Part shown: piece by piece, positions 11,610 to 26,600 of the stretch | Layout: every line of letters begins with the position of its first letter | How positions within the stretch are numbered: position 1 is the first letter of the stretch | Source of the DNA: Glandiceps talaboti | Taxonomy: Eukaryota > Hemichordata > Enteropneusta > Spengelidae | DNA: 64,000 nt | Reading direction: 5' to 3' | Assembly (NCBI RefSeq): GCF_964340395.1 | Contig: NC_135570.1 | Coordinates: 17,610,822 to 17,674,821, forward strand | The notes under the pieces: model-generated | Databases searched by the model: none | What the model was told of the DNA's origin: nothing | The model's input: only the letters and a program-made list of their open reading frames with translations | Made by a program: the position numbers and the translations under genes

Positions 11610-14600
11610 CGCACACACACACACACATCCACACAGACTAGACAGACAGACAGACAGACAGACAGACACTTTGCCATGCCTATAGCACTTATGAACCTTA
11701 TCAGTTCAGTTGTGCTAAAAAAGATTACTGTCATTGGTCCAACACCACCTGGTACATGTGTAATATGATAAACCTTGTCATGAACACCTGGTAAAATAAC
11801 ACCCCTCCCCCCTTTGTTTTAAAATATGCTCCCCTCCACTAACTTTTGAACACCGCACACACACACACACACACGCACGCACACACACACATTTTGAAAT
11901 CTGGCTCCCTCTTGTAAGTTGTGTAGTAGTGTACCATACAACTTCAAATCTGGGCTCACTTTCAAGTTGTGAAGTCATCATAGTCTCCTATTTGAAATTA
12001 TAGTCTCCCCCCTCCCCCATGAAGTCATCAACTTTGTCTTTTAGATCTGCGCTCCCTCTCCTCACTTTGTATGCAATCATTACCTATGTTGATTTTTTAA
12101 ATCTGCCCCCCCCCCCCCGAATCATATCTTCTACACTGAAATCAGTAATATTACCTTTGAAGTCTACATCTCCTACAAGTTGATGTTTTCCAGTGTTTTT
12201 ATCCTGTACTCTATTAATACCAACATCAATGACTACAACACCATCTTTGACCATGTCTGCTTTTATAAGACCTGGAATTCCTACAGCCACTACAAGAATA
12301 TCTGCTGTCTTGGTGAAAAGCCGTAGTTGTTCTGGTGGTGTGTACCGATGACATATTGTAACTGTGCTATCTGCACCAAGACCTGAACCTTAGATTGTGA
12401 AGACCAAAGAAAACATTCAGTTACTACAAATTTAAATTTAAAAATAAAAATTTGATTTGGATTTTTATAACAATTATATTTATCATCGGGGTAAATCTCT
12501 TTGACTTGAGAAAATTATTAAGAGAGCCTTCAGTAATTACAGGGGGAGGCGGGGGGGGGGGGGGGGGGTTAGGGTATGTCTGAACTATAAAATGTGACCC
12601 TGCCCCCTACTCCTTTTATCTAAAATGTGACTCTCCCCAATCCCAAGTTCAAAAATGTGACACTCCCCATCTCAAAATGACAAATTCTTTGATAGATGGA
12701 TGGAAATTATGTGGACAGATGAAAGGGACAGTAACTGTAACATTTGATAATGTTTTCAGTATGTTTTGTTCTGTGTATCAACTACAATTTTTATTTTCTT
12801 GTTCTACACCATAACACACATTGAAACACTCCTGTATTTGGCAAACACTTGTAAACACAGCCTGCATATGAACAAAATGTATTATTATTTTTGACAAGGG
12901 AATTTTATTCTGGACTAAAATCATCAGCAATAACAGTGCACTTTACACATATACAGGCTGTGGCAATTGACAAGCCAAATACAGGGTATTTCAACCATGT
13001 TTTAAGGAGTAGAACTATTTACAAGAAACTGCACTTGACACACAGAACAAATGTATTGAAAAAAGATCATCAAGTTACAGATACTGTCCCTTTATTGAAT
13101 TTGATTATACGACACATATTTCTGTCATGCACAAATATCACCAAACTTACTGGTACATTATTCTTTGTTTATAATGGATATTGTGATTTCCATGTGGTAC
13201 ACACTCTCCCTGATCGAGTGACCCAGTGTAATAACTCTGAAATCTCAGTATCACTTTGTGCATTGCTTTTTTCACTATTCTCACATTCACTTTCTTTAGT
13301 GTCACTATCAATGTCATTCATATGCACATTTTGCCCTTCTATGGCAATGTATATCGATATACATTTTCAAACATAATGAGCAATGTCCTATGAAAGCCCA
13401 TATGCGCCATCTACAAAAAGCAAAAAAATAAAAATATCTTGTGGGCTCCAGATAATAACTTGTTGTGCACTCCAGATAATAACTTGTTGTGCACTCCAGA
13501 TAATAACTTGTTGTGCACTCCAGATAATAACTTGTTGTGCACTCCAGATAATAACTTGTTGTGCGCTCAAGATAATAAGTTGTGCACATGACATATTATC
13601 TTGAATGCACAAGATAATATCTCAAGCACTCGAGAAGAGTCGTGGGCTCGAGATATATCTCGTGCACTCGAGATAACATCTCAAGCACATGAGATAATAA
13701 GTCGTGCGCATGAGATTTAAGCCTTGCACTTGAGATAATACTGTGAAATACTAAATTTTTGCTTGGAATTTAATTTCACTGTTTTCTTGGTGTAGTTTTC
13801 TGCGAAAATAAAATCACTGAAAATACTTTTTATTCATAGATACTATGTATTCCTTTGTAAATCAGAGAAAATTAGATCCAAGATAAACAGCAACTTTCAA
13901 TTTTCAGAAAAAATGAAATCCCTTGACAATATAGTATTTGACAGTTTGTTCATTATTGTTTTTTTCAAGATAAAGTATTCAGAGGATTCTTACTTTGATA
14001 AAATTACATTTATTTTGCATGGTCCACTACAAGGAGAGTCAAGGAATGTCCCTTCTATCCAATATTTTCAGTTGCTTTAAAGATGATGAAAAAAGACAAT
14101 GGTAACTTTGAAATGTTGATAGAGAATGAGAGAATACAATACACCCATTATGAATCTCATGTACATGCATTGTATGCTGGGACAGTTTAAACCTGGAGTG
14201 CGAAAAATACAGACATCGCCTGCTAGCAGTCAGAGCAAAATCCCATATTTTTCTGTTCATAACACTAAACTTTATTGTTCCATATGAGGATCAGTGAAAC
14301 AATAACAGGTGAATCTTTTAGTGTACAATTCATAACTTCTTTGAATGTTTTCAGTTAGAAAATAAAATAATATATAATATTTAAAAAAAATATTAAATTG
14401 TTCAGCTATATGTTTATAAATTAAAAAAACAAGGATAAATTTATAATTTGTATTTCAACAATGCTTATGACAAAATGGACCTGAAAGTGTCACACATTCC
14501 TTCTTCAAATATGCCAAATAAAAATGAAACAAACATGGCAATTCAATTCATGATATGCCACAGCATTACTTTACAGCTAGATTTCAGGTGCTCCGCCCTC

Positions 14601-17600
14601 TTTTTAATAACCCCTTGAGAAAAATATGTCATGTGCATGACATATTATCTCGAGAACACAACATATTATCTCAAGAGGATGACATATTATCTCGTGCGCA
14701 TGACTTATTTTCATGAAAGCACGACTTATTATCTCGTGCGCATGACTTATTTTCTCGAGAGCACGACATCGTGCGCACGACATATTATCTGGAGACGAGA
14801 GCATATGACATATCTTGAGTGCACCAGATATTTTTAATTTGTTTGAGAGCATATGACATATCTTGAGTGCACCAGATATTTTAATTTGTTTGAGAGCATA
14901 TGACATATCTTGAGTGCACCAGATATTTTTAATTTGTTTGAGAGCATATGACATATCTTGAGTGCACCAGATATTTTAATTTGTTTGAGAGCATATGACA
15001 TATCTTGAGTGCACCAGATATTTGTAATTTGTTTGAGAGCATATGACATATCTTGAGTGCACCAGATATTTTAATTTGTTTGAGAGCATATGACATATCT
15101 TGAGTGCACCAGATATTTTAATTTGTTTGAGAGCATATGACATATCTTGAGTGCACCAGATATTTTTAATTTGTTTGCTTTTGTAGATGGAACATACAGG
15201 CTTTGATAATGTGCAGCTTGTCCTCAGTCACATGACATATTCCCAAACAGCCAAGCTACACAAGATGTCATTAGGACTTGTTTGGCATGTGAAAAACAGT
15301 AAATTGTAACTACGAAAAAGAATCTCTCAGAATTGTAGACTTTGTTTGAAAAAGTGCAGTCCCAGAATGCATTTTACAAGAATTTTATGTTTTCACTGTT
15401 ATGGTAACAAGTACAATCCTTGTAATTACTGAAGGCGCCCTATCACCATTGAAATTTGTTGTCATAAATAATATTAATTATTCTATGTTTCCTGCTGACT
15501 TTTAATTGTCATTTCTACTGTATCCATGGCAGACTCACAATACACTGAATATCCCACAATTCTCTATGATTTGTATGCTTGTACATAAGCTCTTTCAATG
15601 TTGGCAAATCTCACCAGTGTTCAAGGTTTTGTGAAAACATTTTTTGAAATTTTCAAACATAGAATTGTCAAAAATATTTTCACAAAACGCTGTACATACA
15701 TGTACTGGTGAAATTTACCTTAAATAAGAGTGTAATGTTTGGATTGACATACAAATCAGAGAAAATTGTGGATTATGCAGCGTAATATTAGATTGTTAGC
15801 AGTATGATTAATTGAACGTATCATCAACATTAACATACTCATGCACTTACTTTTCTTTCCTTGTTTTTAACAGACTGACCAATCATTTTAAAAGTGTTAG
15901 AATGACAAACATTCTAATAAATAGGATTATCCAATTTATCTGTAGTGATTGAGTACAAATATGGCTTGAAAATTTCTAATATTCCATGTAAATCCTTACA
16001 ATTTGAAAGTGATCTCAGACTCTATAATTTCATGCAAATCTTTACATTGTTATGTAAATAATATTTGATTTACAAGTTATTTGACAAATTTTTGCTGGGT
16101 GTAATGTTATTCACTTACAACTGTATTGAGGTAATGTTTAAATCAAGTGGTGATCAGGCATGATGTCTCATTTTCCCTGTTAGGGACCGGTCAGTTTCTT
16201 CGGCCGGGGGGGGGGGGGTGGATTGGTAGGGGGGGTCACCCTGTTTTTGAAATTGGCAGTAGGGGGGGTCATGCTGTTTTGAAAATTGGGGATAGGGGGG
16301 GTCATTGTGTTTTAAATTGTGATGGAAGAAAAAAATCCTTTCTACAATGGCACATAGCCTTGTCTGAAATGTGGTACATGTCAATATTTGTTCTTGTCCC
16401 TGTTTCTTACATGAATTCTTTAATATTACTTATTAGTTCAAACATAACTATACATATACATATACATGCATTACCTAGCTACCACACTAGTTACAGAACA
16501 TGTCATGTAAATGCTTGGCTGTTTCACAATCAATGCTTCACTTATATTGCAGTTTGGGGCAAAAGTGAACTTGTGACTTGAAGGTTTCGTAATGGCAATT
16601 TTCATAGATAGTTTATAAATGAAGTTAATCTAAATTGTTCTACTCGTCATGTTATTGACACTACAAATCACCACATCTCATCAGATTCCAGTTTCTATTA
16701 TACACTAGGTATGACCACCTAAAGTTCTCTAACATACGTCGGTGACTTTATTATACATATATTAATGCCCCTATACTAATGTTACATGTCTATTTTATGT
16801 GATATAGGAAACTCATTTAAAACGTACATTTAGGTTAGCTTTTCGAAGCTTGGAAATATTACCTCAAAGGTTATGAATAACCTAAACATTGCCTTAGTAT
16901 CTCAAGCAAAAAACTCCATATCTGCCAGGGGGAAAACCCCAAGGACTTCCTCACCCCCAGAGGTCACTCATGCATTCAACCAACAATCAGATGCACCAAC
17001 AACCTTTTTACTGTCATAATGGTATTAAACTTTTCTTAAATATTTTCACCCTATTCTAATTTGAGATGGTATTGTCTTTTCAAGATGTGAAATGTTTGCC
17101 AAGATAGTCTAAAATTGCCTTAATCTCCAAATCTCCCCTACCAATGATACTACCATTAGATGTGCTGACCTACATGTATATAATGATGCCATTTAACACA
17201 TTTTAAGAACATATTTCAACCCTTAGTGTAAGTTATAAAGAATAGTTTCTGATACTTGCTGTCTTGTAAAGCATGGATTAAGTTATTGCTTGAAGGGTCT
17301 AAATAGCGTAAATATTGGCTATAAGAGTAAAAATTCTTCAGGGCTTCTAGAGGGAGACCCCTCAGACCCCCCCCGCATGAGGTGAACATATCCCAGTCTC
17401 AAGCTCAAGTGTACATTAATACTTTAGTGTCTGTAAGTGTACATTAATACTTTAGTGTCTGTAATACATTTATTTAGTTAAAATAAAGAAATACAATACA
17501 ATGAATAATACAATATATTTAGTTCAAATCTTTACAATTCAAACCTATTTAAGATAGCAAAATACAATACAATGCAATACAATACAATACAATACAATAC

Positions 17601-20600
17601 AATACAATACAATACAATTACTCTCCAAGCTAGCAGTGTAAAAGGTTGAGGTAAAATAAAGGACACAGGAGACGAGTTGGGCGGCAAAAACAGGAAGTTA
17701 AAGTTTAACGAAGAACTCCACCAATACTCAAAATATGTAGTTAGAACAGTAAAAGTCCTGAGAAAATGACTAATGAAACTTTACAGTATGGAGGGATACT
17801 GAGGAAACTCATGCCCGTGCTCAAAAAGCCAATGAAAACAGTTCTATTAAACTGAAATGTAGTGAAATTCTAAAGTGGAAGTGGGTGGGTGGGTTGAAAC
17901 TGCAGTACCAAAGATACGAATGACTGCACATGCATGGATTTATTACAGCAGACACATGGATGCTGCCCATGTGTGGATAATTAGCATAAAAACAAAATGA
18001 CATCATGCTAGGTTTACTGAAGCTGGCATGAAACAACAATACAGAGTGTAATTAAACTAAATGTGACATCACGCTAGGTTTACTGAAGCTGGCATGAAAC
18101 AACAATACAGAGTGTAATTCAATACAATTTGAAAGTGATCTCTATAAATTTAATGCAAATCTTTACAATTCAAACCAATTTAACATTATGATAGTAAAAC
18201 TATTTACCATGTGAGCCATCTGTATGTAAAAGCATAGCAATTGGCATGCCAACATTTTTAGATCGTCCACACACCACTGCATTCTTACCCACAGTGTCAA
18301 TACCTACAGTGAAAATGAAAATACAGAATTACAACGGTGAGCCAACTTGGAGACATGGACTTGAGAAAATGTAAAAGTGGGTTTGTTGCACTCAGGCCAA
18401 CTACAATGGTGAGCCAACTTGGAGACACCAGGACTTGAGAAAATGTAAAAGTGGGTTTGTTGCAAAAACGTTTTGTGGTCTGTCAAGAAATATTGATATC
18501 TCATCATCATAAGCTTACTTTCCCTACTGTAACAATTTAAGATATGTGAACAAAATAGAATACTAACTAAAGGATGATTACATACAGTGAATTCCACAAT
18601 ACTGTTCAGTTTTTCTGTTCGATACAACCACACAGAAACCTTCAAGAAACTGGAAATACCAAACTTCAACAACATTGCATTTTTTGCTACATTTATGATG
18701 AAATAAATTATTTAAATGTATTACAACTCAATAAATGCAAACATTAGGGTGCCAATGTTTTTTAGTATCAAACACACAATGAAGGGCACATAAAATGTCC
18801 TTGCAGTGTTCTTCAGTGATGTCTGTATCGTGGCGTGTGTACTGTACTCATTCAATCTTGCTACAATGTATCTTAAGTAGCATGTCCAGGTTATTATTGG
18901 TTTTTGCTGTGGTTTTAGCAAACAGAAAAGCTGGATGGCATTGTGAAATTGACTATAGTTCTGTCAACCAAAATGAATTAGCCTTGCATTTTGTGTATTT
19001 TCAAATATCATATGGTAAGTACAAGGGAATGCCTTCAAACTGTAAAGTTTCATAAAAATGACATATGACAAGAAAAGATGTTGTGAATAATTTATTCTGT
19101 AGTTGACTTAATTTTTCTCCTTGATAGTACTTTTTCCAATCTACACTACAGTATATGTTAATCCTATTTTACCTGTATCTGATAGTACTTTTTCCAATCT
19201 ACACTACAGCATATGTTAATCCTATTTTTCCTGTATCTGATAGTACTTTTTCCAATCTACACTACAGTATATGTTACTCCTATTTTACCTGTATCTGATA
19301 GTACTTTTTCCAATCTACACTACGGTATATGTTACTCCTATTTTACCTGTATCTGATAGTATTTTTTCCAATCTACACTACAGTATATGTTACTCCTATT
19401 TTACCTGTATCTGATAGTACTTTTTCCAATCTACACTACAGTATATGTTACTCCTATTTTACCTGTATCTGATAGTACTTTTTCCAATCTACACTACAGT
19501 ATATGTTACTCCTATTTTACCTGTATCTGATAGTACTTTTTCCAATCTACACTACAGTATATGTTACTCCTATTTTACCTGTATCTGATAGTACTTTTTC
19601 CAATCTACACTACAGTATATGTTACTCCTATTTTACCTGTATCTGATAGTACTTTTTCCAATCTACACTACAGTATATGTTACTCCTATTTTACCTGTAT
19701 CTGATAGTACTTTTTCCAATCTACTTTACCTGTATCTGATAGTACTTTTTCCAAGCTACACTACGGTATATGTTACTCCTATTTTACCTGTATCTGATAG
19801 TACTTTTTCCAAGCTACACTACGGTATAAGTTACTCCTATTTTACCTGTATCTGATAGTACTTTTTCCAATCTACTTTACCTGTATCTGATAGTACTTTT
19901 TCCAATCTACACTACAGTATATGTTACTCCTATTTTACCAGTATCTGATAGTACTTTTTCCAATCTACACTACAGTATATGTTACTCCTATTTTACCTGT
20001 ATCTGATAGTACTTTTTCCAATCTACACTACGGTATAAGTTACTCCTATTTTACCTGTATCTGATAGTACTTTTTCCAATCTACACTACAGCATATGTTA
20101 CTCCTATTTTACCTGTATCTGATAGTACTTTTTCCAATCTACACTACAGTATATGTTACTCCTATTTTACCTGTATCTGATAGTACTTTTTCCAATCTAC
20201 ACTACGGTATATGTTACTCCTATTTTACCTATATCTGATAGTACTTTTTCCAATCTACACTACGGTATAAGTTACTCCTATTTTACCTGTATCTGATAGT
20301 ACTTTTTCCAATCTACTTTACCTGTATCTGATAGTACTTTTTCCAATCTACACTAAGGTTTATGTTACTCCTATTTTACCTGTATCTGATAGTACTTTTT
20401 CCAATCTACACTACGGTTTATGTTACTCCTATTTTACCTGTATCTGATAGTACTTTTTCCAATCTACACTACGGTATAAGTTACTCCTATTTTACCTGTA
20501 TCTGATAGTACTTTTTCCAATCTACTTTACCTGTATCTGATAGTACTTTTTCCAATCTACACTAAGGTTTATGTTACTCCTATTTTACCTGTATCTGATA

Positions 20601-23600
20601 GTACTTTTTCCAATCTACACTAAGGTTTATGTTACTCCTATTTTACCTGTATCTGATAGTACTTTTTCCAATCTACACTACGGTATAAGTTACTCCTATT
20701 TTACCTGTGTCTGATAGTACTTTTTCCAATCTACACTACGGTATAAGTTACTCCTATTTTACCTGTATCTGATAGTACTTTTTCCAATCTACTTTACCTG
20801 TATCTGATAGTACTTTTTCCAATCTACACTAAGGTTTATGTTACTCCTATTTTACCTGTATCTGATAGTACTTTTTCCAATCTACACTAAGGTTTATGTT
20901 ACTCCTATTTTACCTGTGTCTGATAGTACTTTTTCCAATCTACACTACGGTATAAGTTACTCCTATTTTACCTGTATCTGATAGTACTTTTTCCAATCTA
21001 CACTACGGTATAAGTTACTCCTATTTTACCTGTATCTGATAGTACTTTTTCCAACCTACACTACGGTATAAGTTACTCCTCTTTTACCTGTATCTGATAG
21101 TACTTTTTCCAATCTACACTACGGTATATGTTACTCCTATTTTACCTGTATCTGATAGTACTTTTTCCAACCTACACTACGGTATAAGTTATTCCTATTT
21201 TACCTGTATCTGATAGTACTTTTCCCGATCTACTTTACCTGTATCTGATAGTACTTTTTCCAATCTACACTAAGGTTTATGTTACTTCTATTTTACCTGT
21301 ATCTGATAGTACTTTTTCCAATCTACACTACGGTATATGTTACTCCTATTTTACCTGTATCTGATAGTACTTTTTCCAATCTACACTACGGTATAAGTTA
21401 CTCCTATTTTACCTGTATCTGATAGTACTTTTTCCAATCTACTTTACCTGTATCTGATAGTACTTTTTCCAATCTACACTACAGTATATGTTACTCCTAT
21501 TTTACCAGTATCTGATAGTACTTTTTCCAATCTACACTACAGTATATGTTACTCCTATTTTACCTGTATCTGATAGTACTTTTTCCAATCTACACTACGG
21601 TATAAGTTACTCCTATTTTACCTGTATCTGATAGTACTTTTTCCAATCTACACTACAGCATATGTTACTCCTATTTTACCTGTATCTGATAGTACTTTTT
21701 CCAATCTACACTACAGTATATGTTACTCCTATTTTACCTGTATCTGATAGTACTTTTTCCAATCTACACTACGGTATATGTTACTCCTATTTTACCTATA
21801 TCTGATAGTACTTTTTCCAATCTACACTACGGTATAAGTTACTCCTATTTTACCTGTATCTGATAGTACTTTTTCCAATCTACTTTACCTGTATCTGATA
21901 GTACTTTTTCCAATCTACACTAAGGTTTATGTTACTCCTATTTTACCTGTATCTGATAGTACTTTTTCCAATCTACACTACGGTTTATGTTACTCCTATT
22001 TTACCTGTATCTGATAGTACTTTTTCCAATCTACACTACGGTATAAGTTACTCCTATTTTACCTGTATCTGATAGTACTTTTTCCAATCTACTTTACCTG
22101 TATCTGATAGTACTTTTTCCAATCTACACTAAGGTTTATGTTACTCCTATTTTACCTGTATCTGATAGTACTTTTTCCAATCTACACTAAGGTTTATGTT
22201 ACTCCTATTTTACCTGTATCTGATAGTACTTTTTCCAATCTACACTACGGTATAAGTTACTCCTATTTTACCTGTGTCTGATAGTACTTTTTCCAATCTA
22301 CACTACGGTATAAGTTACTCCTATTTTACCTGTATCTGATAGTACTTTTTCCAATCTACTTTACCTGTATCTGATAGTACTTTTTCCAATCTACACTAAG
22401 GTTTATGTTACTCCTATTTTACCTGTATCTGATAGTACTTTTTCCAATCTACACTAAGGTTTATGTTACTCCTATTTTACCTGTGTCTGATAGTACTTTT
22501 TCCAATCTACACTACGGTATAAGTTACTCCTATTTTACCTGTATCTGATAGTACTTTTTCCAATCTACACTACGGTATAAGTTACTCCTATTTTACCTGT
22601 ATCTGATAGTACTTTTTCCAACCTACACTACGGTATAAGTTACTCCTCTTTTACCTGTATCTGATAGTACTTTTTCCAATCTACACTACGGTATATGTTA
22701 CTCCTATTTTACCTGTATCTGATAGTACTTTTTCCAACCTACACTACGGTATAAGTTATTCCTATTTTACCTGTATCTGATAGTACTTTTCCCGATCTAC
22801 TTTACCTGTATCTGATAGTACTTTTTCCAATCTACACTAAGGTTTATGTTACTTCTATTTTACCTGTATCTGATAGTACTTTTTCCAATCTACACTACGG
22901 TATATGTTACTCCTATTTTACCTGTATCTGATAGTACTTTTTCCAATCTACACTACGGTATAAGTTACTCCTATTTTACCTGTGTCTGATAGTACTTTTT
23001 CCAATCTACACTACGGTATATGTTACTCCTATTTTACCTGTATCTGATAGTACTTTTTCCAATCTACACTACGGTATAAGTTACTCCTATTTTAACTGTA
23101 TCTGATAGTACTTTTTCCAATCTACACTACGGTATATGTTACTCCTATTTTACCTGTATCTGATAGTTCTTTTTCCAATCTACACTACGGTATATGTTAC
23201 TCCTATTTTACCTGTATCTGATAGTTCTTTTTCCAATCTACACTACGGTATATGTTACTCCTATTTTACCTGTATCTGATAGTACTTTTTCCAATCTACA
23301 CTACGGTATATGTTACTCCTATTTTACCTGTATCTGATAGTACTTTTTCCAATCTACACTACGGTATAAGTTACTCCTATTTTACCTGTATCTGATAGTA
23401 CTTTTTCCAATCTACACTACGGTATATGTTACTCCTATTTTACCTGTATCTGATAGTACTTTTTCCAATCTACACTACGGTATATGTTACTCCTATTTTA
23501 CCTGTATCTGATAGTTCTTTTTCCAATCTACACTACGGTATATGTTACTCCTATTTTACCTGTATCTGATAGTTCTTTTTCCAATCTACACTACGGTATA

Positions 23601-26600
23601 TGTTACTCCTATTTTACCTGTATCTGATAGTACTTTTTCCAATCTACACTACGGTATATGTTACTCCTATTTTACCTGTATCTGATAGTACTTTTTCCAA
23701 TCTACACTACGGTATATGTTACTCCTATTTTACCTGTATCTGATAGTACTTTTTCCAATCTACACTACGGTATATGTTACTCCTATTTTACCTGTATCTG
23801 ATAGTACTTTTTCCAATCTACACTACGGTATATGTTACTCCTATTTTACCTGTGTCTGATAGTACTTTTTCCAATCTACACTACGGTATATGTTACTCCT
23901 ATTTTACCTGTATCTGATAGTACTTTTTCCAATCTACACTACGGTATATGTTACTCCTATTTTACCTGTATCTGATAGTACTTTTTCCAATCTACTTTAC
24001 CAGTATCTGATAGTACTTTTACCAATCTACACTAAGGTTTATGTTACTCCTATTTTTCCTGTATCTGATAGTACTTTTTCCAATCTACACTACAGTATAT
24101 GTTACTCCTATTTTACCTGTTTCTGATAGTACTTTTTCCAATCTACACTACGGTATAAGTTACTCCTATTTTACCTGTATCTGATAGTACTTTTTCCAAT
24201 CTACACTACGGTATATGTTACTCCTATTTTACCTGTATCTGATAGTACTTTTTCCAATCTACACTACGGTATATGTTACTCCTATTTTACCTGTATCTGG
24301 TAGTACTTTTTCCAATCTACACTACGGTATATGTTACTCCTATTTTACCTGTATCTGATAGTACTTTTTCCAATCTACACTACGGTATAAGTAACTCCTA
24401 TTTTACCTGTATCTGATAGTTCTTTTTCCAATCTACACTACGGTATAAGTTACTCCTATTTTACCTGTATCTGATAGTACTTTTTCCAATCTACACTAAG
24501 GTTTATGTTACTCCTATTTTACCTGTATCTGATAGTACTTTTTCCAATCTACACTACAGTATATGTTACTCCTATTTTACCTGTATCTGATAGTACTTTT
24601 TCCAATCTACACTACGGTATATGTTACTCCTACTTTACCTGTGTCTGATAGTACTTTTTCCAATCTACACTACGGTTTATGTTACTCCTATTTTACCTGT
24701 ATCTGATAGTACTTTTTCCAATCTACACTACGGTATAAGTTACTCCTATTTTACCTGTATCTGATAGTACTTTTTCCAATCTACTTTACCTGTATCTGAT
24801 AGTACTTTTTCCAATCTACACTAAGGTTTATGTTACTCCTATTTTACCTGTATCTGATAGTACTTTTTCCAATCTACACTAAGGTTTATGTTACTCCTAT
24901 TTTACCTGTATCTGATAGTACTTTTTCCAATCTACACTACGGTATAAGTTACTCCTATTTTACCTGTATCTGATAGTACTTTTTCCAACCTACACTACGG
25001 TATAAGTTACTCCTCTTTTACCTGTATCTGATAGTACTTTTTCCAATCTACACTACGGTATATGTTACTCCTATTTTACCTGTATCTGATAGTACTTTTT
25101 CCAACCTACACTACGGTATAAGTTATTCCTATTTTACCTGTATCTGATAGTACTTTTCCCGATCTACTTTACCTGTATCTGATAGTACTTTTTCCAATCT
25201 ACACTAAGGTTTATGTTACTTCTATTTTACCTGTATCTGATAGTACTTTTTCCAATCTACACTACGGTATATGTTACTCCTATTTTACCTGTATCTGATA
25301 GTACTTTTTCCAATCTACACTACGGTATAAGTTACTCCTATTTTACCTGTGTCTGATAGTACTTTTTCCAATCTACACTACGGTATATGTTACTCCTATT
25401 TTACCTGTATCTGATAGTACTTTTTCCAATCTACACTACGGTATAAGTTACTCCTATTTTAACTGTATCTGATAGTACTTTTTCCAATCTACTTTACCTG
25501 TGTCTGATAGTACTTTTTCCAACCTACACTACGGTATATGTTACTCCTATTTTACCTGTATCTGATAGTTCTTTTTCCAATCTACACTACGGTATATGTT
25601 ACTCCTATTTTACCTGTATCTGATAGTACTTTTTCCAATCTACACTACGGTATATGTTACTCCTATTTTACCTGTATCTGATAGTACTTTTTCCAATCTA
25701 CACTACGGTATATGTTACTCCTATTTTACCTGTATCTGATAGTACTTTTTCCAATCTACACTACCGTATATGTTACTCCTATTTTACCTGTATCTGATAG
25801 TACTTTTTCCAATCTACACTACGGTATATGTTACTCCTATTTTACCTGTGTCTGATAGTACTTTTTCCAATCTACACTACGGTATATGTTACTCCTATTT
25901 TACCTGTATCTGATAGTACTTTTTCCAATCTACACTACGGTATATGTTACTCCTATTTTACCTGTATCTGATAGTACTTTTTCCAATCTACTTTACCAGT
26001 ATCTGATAGTACTTTTACCAATCTACACTAAGGTTTATGTTACTCCTATTTTTCCTGTATCTGATAGTACTTTTTCCAATCTACACTACAGTATATGTTA
26101 CTCCTATTTTACCTGTTTCTGATAGTACTTTTTCCAATCTACACTACGGTATAAGTTACTCCTATTTTACCTGTATCTGATAGTACTTTTTCCAATCTAC
26201 ACTACGGTATATGTTACTCCTATTTTACCTGTATCTGATAGTACTTTTTCCAATCTACACTACGGTATATGTTACTCCTATTTTACCTGTATCTGGTAGT
26301 ACTTTTTCCAATCTACACTACGGTATATGTTACTCCTATTTTACCTGTATCTGATAGTACTTTTTCCAATCTACACTACGGTATAAGTAACTCCTATTTT
26401 ACCTGTATCTGATAGTTCTTTTTCCAATCTACACTACGGTATAAGTTACTCCTATTTTACCTGTATCTGATAGTACTTTTTCCAATCTACACTAAGGTTT
26501 ATGTTACTCCTATTTTACCTGTATCTGATAGTACTTTTTCCAATCTACACTACAGTATATGTTACTCCTATTTTACCTGTATCTGATAGTACTTTTTCCA

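Larger units (their letters stand above)
13389..15208. mobile_element. TA-flanked inverted-repeat element with tandem-repeat arms (foldback/MITE-like)
   Basis: The left end, after TA at 13389-13390, reads TGAAAGCCCATATG, then CCATCTACAAAAAGC and AAAAATATCTTGTGG. The right end, before TA at about 15207-15208, is its imperfect reverse complement (CACCAGATATTTTTAATTTG, GCTTTTGTAGATGG, CATACAGGCTTTGA). Arms continue inward as arrays of ATTATCTCGTGCGCATGAC-like units pointing in opposite directions (left 13441-13745, right 14623-14795). A central 880 bp has no recognisable gene. TA ends suit a Tc1/mariner-type target site, but no transposase is present, so it is non-autonomous. Confidence 0.75.

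Noticed and set aside
11448-11981. Cys/Val-rich minus-strand frames
   Set aside because: Translations of CA and GACA microsatellites, apart from the short exon-copy portion that is annotated separately.
12891-13376. 161-codon plus-strand frame as a possible gene
   Set aside because: No domain, low-complexity Ser/Leu tail, antisense inside an MTHFD2 intron, and no conserved block visible.
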